A stretch of 64,000 bases of DNA from the NCBI GenBank assembly GCA_022829145.1, contig CM040750.1, positions 2,530,001 through 2,594,000 of the forward strand, in the 5' to 3' direction. Source of the DNA: Albula goreensis. Taxonomy: Eukaryota; Chordata; Actinopteri; Albuliformes; Albulidae. Positions 62,372 through 64,000 of this stretch are shown piece by piece (positions within the stretch are counted from its first letter, which is position 1; each line of letters starts with the position of its first letter). Position numbers and translations under genes: made by a program. Under the pieces are notes generated by a model. The model saw nothing but the letters and a program-made list of their open reading frames with translations. It ran no database searches and was not told where the DNA came from.

Positions 62372-63455
62372 CTGCAGCATTTGCATTTCAATGCCTGTTT
62401 GCACTGGAGGTTAACCAAAGCTTCTCTTCCTCTGCGATTATGCATGCTTCAGTCTAAAATACGATATTATAGCAGAAAATAGCAGACTTTTAGGCCATTA
62501 CGATTCTAGTCTGTGCTGCAGTCAAATTCCAGCAGGATATTATAAAGCACTGCAGGAATCCTTAATGTTCCCCAGCCACACAGATACCCTGAAATTTGAG
62601 TAAATGTGATAGCATAATTAAGAAAGCAAGTGTAAATACAGCCAATAAATTGTTATATATTAATAACAAATTTCACAGGCAATCCTCTGCTGAGTAACTT
62701 ACTGGACCTGATAAATAAAGGTCATATTTTTATGAGATGCAATATTGTAGGTGCAGGATGGACATGTAAGGACATGGAAAAAACAGCGATTTGAATAGTG
62801 GCAATAAGTATAAGATAATCTAATAATAATCAGAGTTGCATATTCTTCAATGTTACTTTAAAAACATCCATTTTCCTCTACAACTTCCAGTCCAGCTTAC
62901 TGAAAGTAAAATCTCCAGTGATGTAATTATTTGCCTCCTACCCACATCATTAAAAAACCCATGTAATTCAGTCTGGTCATATGAGGCAATGATAAAAAGA
63001 AAAATAATGGACCCTACATCCATTGTTTGCAGACAAACACATTTTGTTATCACCATTGGGATAGTCAGACCACTTAGGCTTTTAAATGAAAATAGAATAC
63101 ATACTGAAATCATTTTCTCCAATAAACATATCTTCCACACAGACATATCATGGGTTGGTGATAAAAAAAATGACATTTTGGTAAAATATCCTTTAACATA
63201 TCATGAAAGACCACTCAGAAAGTGACATTGTGTTACCAACATTTGTATACCTGTTTCAGATGGACTCAGCATTTCAACAAAAACTATTTTCAAAACCCAA
63301 GACAAAAAAAGTATCAGAGAAGTTCTCTGTTAGAATTGGCAGGGCACTTCAGAGGCCTAAGATAAAAGGTGGTTCTGCTACATCCATAGTGTTCTGTATT
63401 GGAGCCATTCTCCTTATGGATTGTGTGAGTGGGCTCCAGGATGCATAGCCAAGGA
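62372..63455. other. Unique noncoding DNA
   Basis: AT-rich. A 129-codon plus frame at 62836-63225 and a 107-codon minus frame over the same DNA show no recognisable domain. Confidence 0.4.
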
Positions 63456-64000
63456 GAGAGCACCCTGTGCACCTGTCTCTGTGCAAAGCTTTATTATGCT
63501 CCCTGTGGCTTAGAGAGCACCCTGTGCACCTGTCTCTGTGCAAAGCTTTATTATGCTCCCTGTGGCTTAGAGAGCACCCTGTGCACCTGTCTCTGTGCAA
63601 AGCTTTATTATGCTCCTGTGGCTTAGAGAGCACCCTGTGCACCTGTCTCTGTGCAAAGCTTTATTATGCTCCCTGCGGTGTGGAGAGCACCCTGTGCACC
63701 TGTATCTGTGCAAAGCTTTATTATACTCCCTGTGGCTTAGACAGCACCCTGTGCACCTGTCTCTGTGCAAAGCTTTATTATGCTCCCTGTGGCTTAGACA
63801 GCACCCTGTGCACCTGTCTCTGTGCAAAGCTTTATTATGCTCCCTGTGGCTTAGAGAGCACCCTGTGCACCTGTCTCTGTGCAAAGCTTTATTATGCTCC
63901 CTGTGGCTTAGAGAGCACCCTGTGCACCTGTCTCTGTGCACAGCTTTATTATGCTCCTGTGGCTTAGAGAGCACCCTGTGCACCTGTCTCTGTGCAAAGC
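63456..64000 (+). repeat. 57 bp minisatellite, running off the window end
   Basis: Units begin GAGAGCACCCTGTGCACCTG and contain AAGCTTTATTATGCTCC. They start at 63456, 63513, 63570, 63626, 63683, 63740, 63797, 63854, 63911 and 63967. Spacing is 57 bp except after the third and ninth units, which lack one C (56 bp). At least 9.6 copies are present. Frames of 65-166 codons across it are a by-product of 57 being a multiple of 3. Confidence 0.97.

Noticed and set aside
63349-63983. Repeated-peptide frames over the 57 bp array, superficially cysteine-rich
   Set aside because: The period is a multiple of 3 and both strands are open; cysteine content reflects the words TGTGCA and CTGTG, not a defensin-like gene.

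Overview
This window looks like gene-free nuclear DNA from a teleost fish. Evidence for an animal nuclear genome is AT-rich unique sequence without a convincing exon, low CpG outside a few islands, long (CA)n tracts, minisatellites, and dispersed repeats of fish type. These repeats are a gypsy-type LTR, the 'TTACATTACATTATTTAGCTG'-class repeat, a hAT MITE, a Tc1/mariner relic, a tRNA-derived SINE and a degraded DIRS-like reverse transcriptase. The combination suggests a teleost; I cannot name the species. No open reading frame has the look of a real exon. The long frames (200-340 codons) all lie inside tandem repeats whose unit simply lacks stop codons. The window is most likely a gene desert or a very large intron.

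Layout. 1-8.3 kb: solo LTR (1524-2012), a short fish repeat (3127-3296), a ~2.2 kb degraded DIRS-like retroelement on the minus strand (about 3440-5655), a (CACG)n tract, and the first copy (A) of an unclassified repeat. 8.3-19 kb: mostly unique DNA with several stretches that resemble conserved noncoding elements, plus a Tc1 relic and a 3 x 44 bp repeat. 19.2-20.5 kb: a G-rich 38 bp minisatellite that contains a 34 bp copy of its own downstream flank. 20.5-33 kb: a hAT MITE with a perfect 8 bp target duplication, then copy B of the unclassified repeat in opposite orientation to A, carrying a SINE with a 14 bp target duplication. 33-45 kb: mostly unique DNA, a TA-flanked MITE and several POU/homeodomain-motif-rich stretches. 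45.3-46.1 kb: a 17 bp minisatellite with two kinds of higher-order organisation. 46-57.7 kb: unique DNA, a 119 bp pure (CA)n, a CpG-dense island-like segment (55.7-56.1 kb) and a palindromic MITE-like element. 60.4-62.4 kb: two arrays of one 30 bp repeat in inverted orientation, both capped by the same 60 bp sequence (59/60 identical), around a ~0.6 kb spacer. This is the architecture of a foldback-type element and is the most unusual structure in the window. 63.46 kb to the end: a 57 bp minisatellite running off the window.

There are no genes here to form a pathway. Any function is likely cis-regulatory: the candidate regulatory stretches share octamer-type (ATTTGCAT/ATGCAAAT) and TAATTA-type sites, one has an RFX-like X-box, and one is CpG-dense. 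These calls rest on composition and motifs alone and need cross-species alignment.
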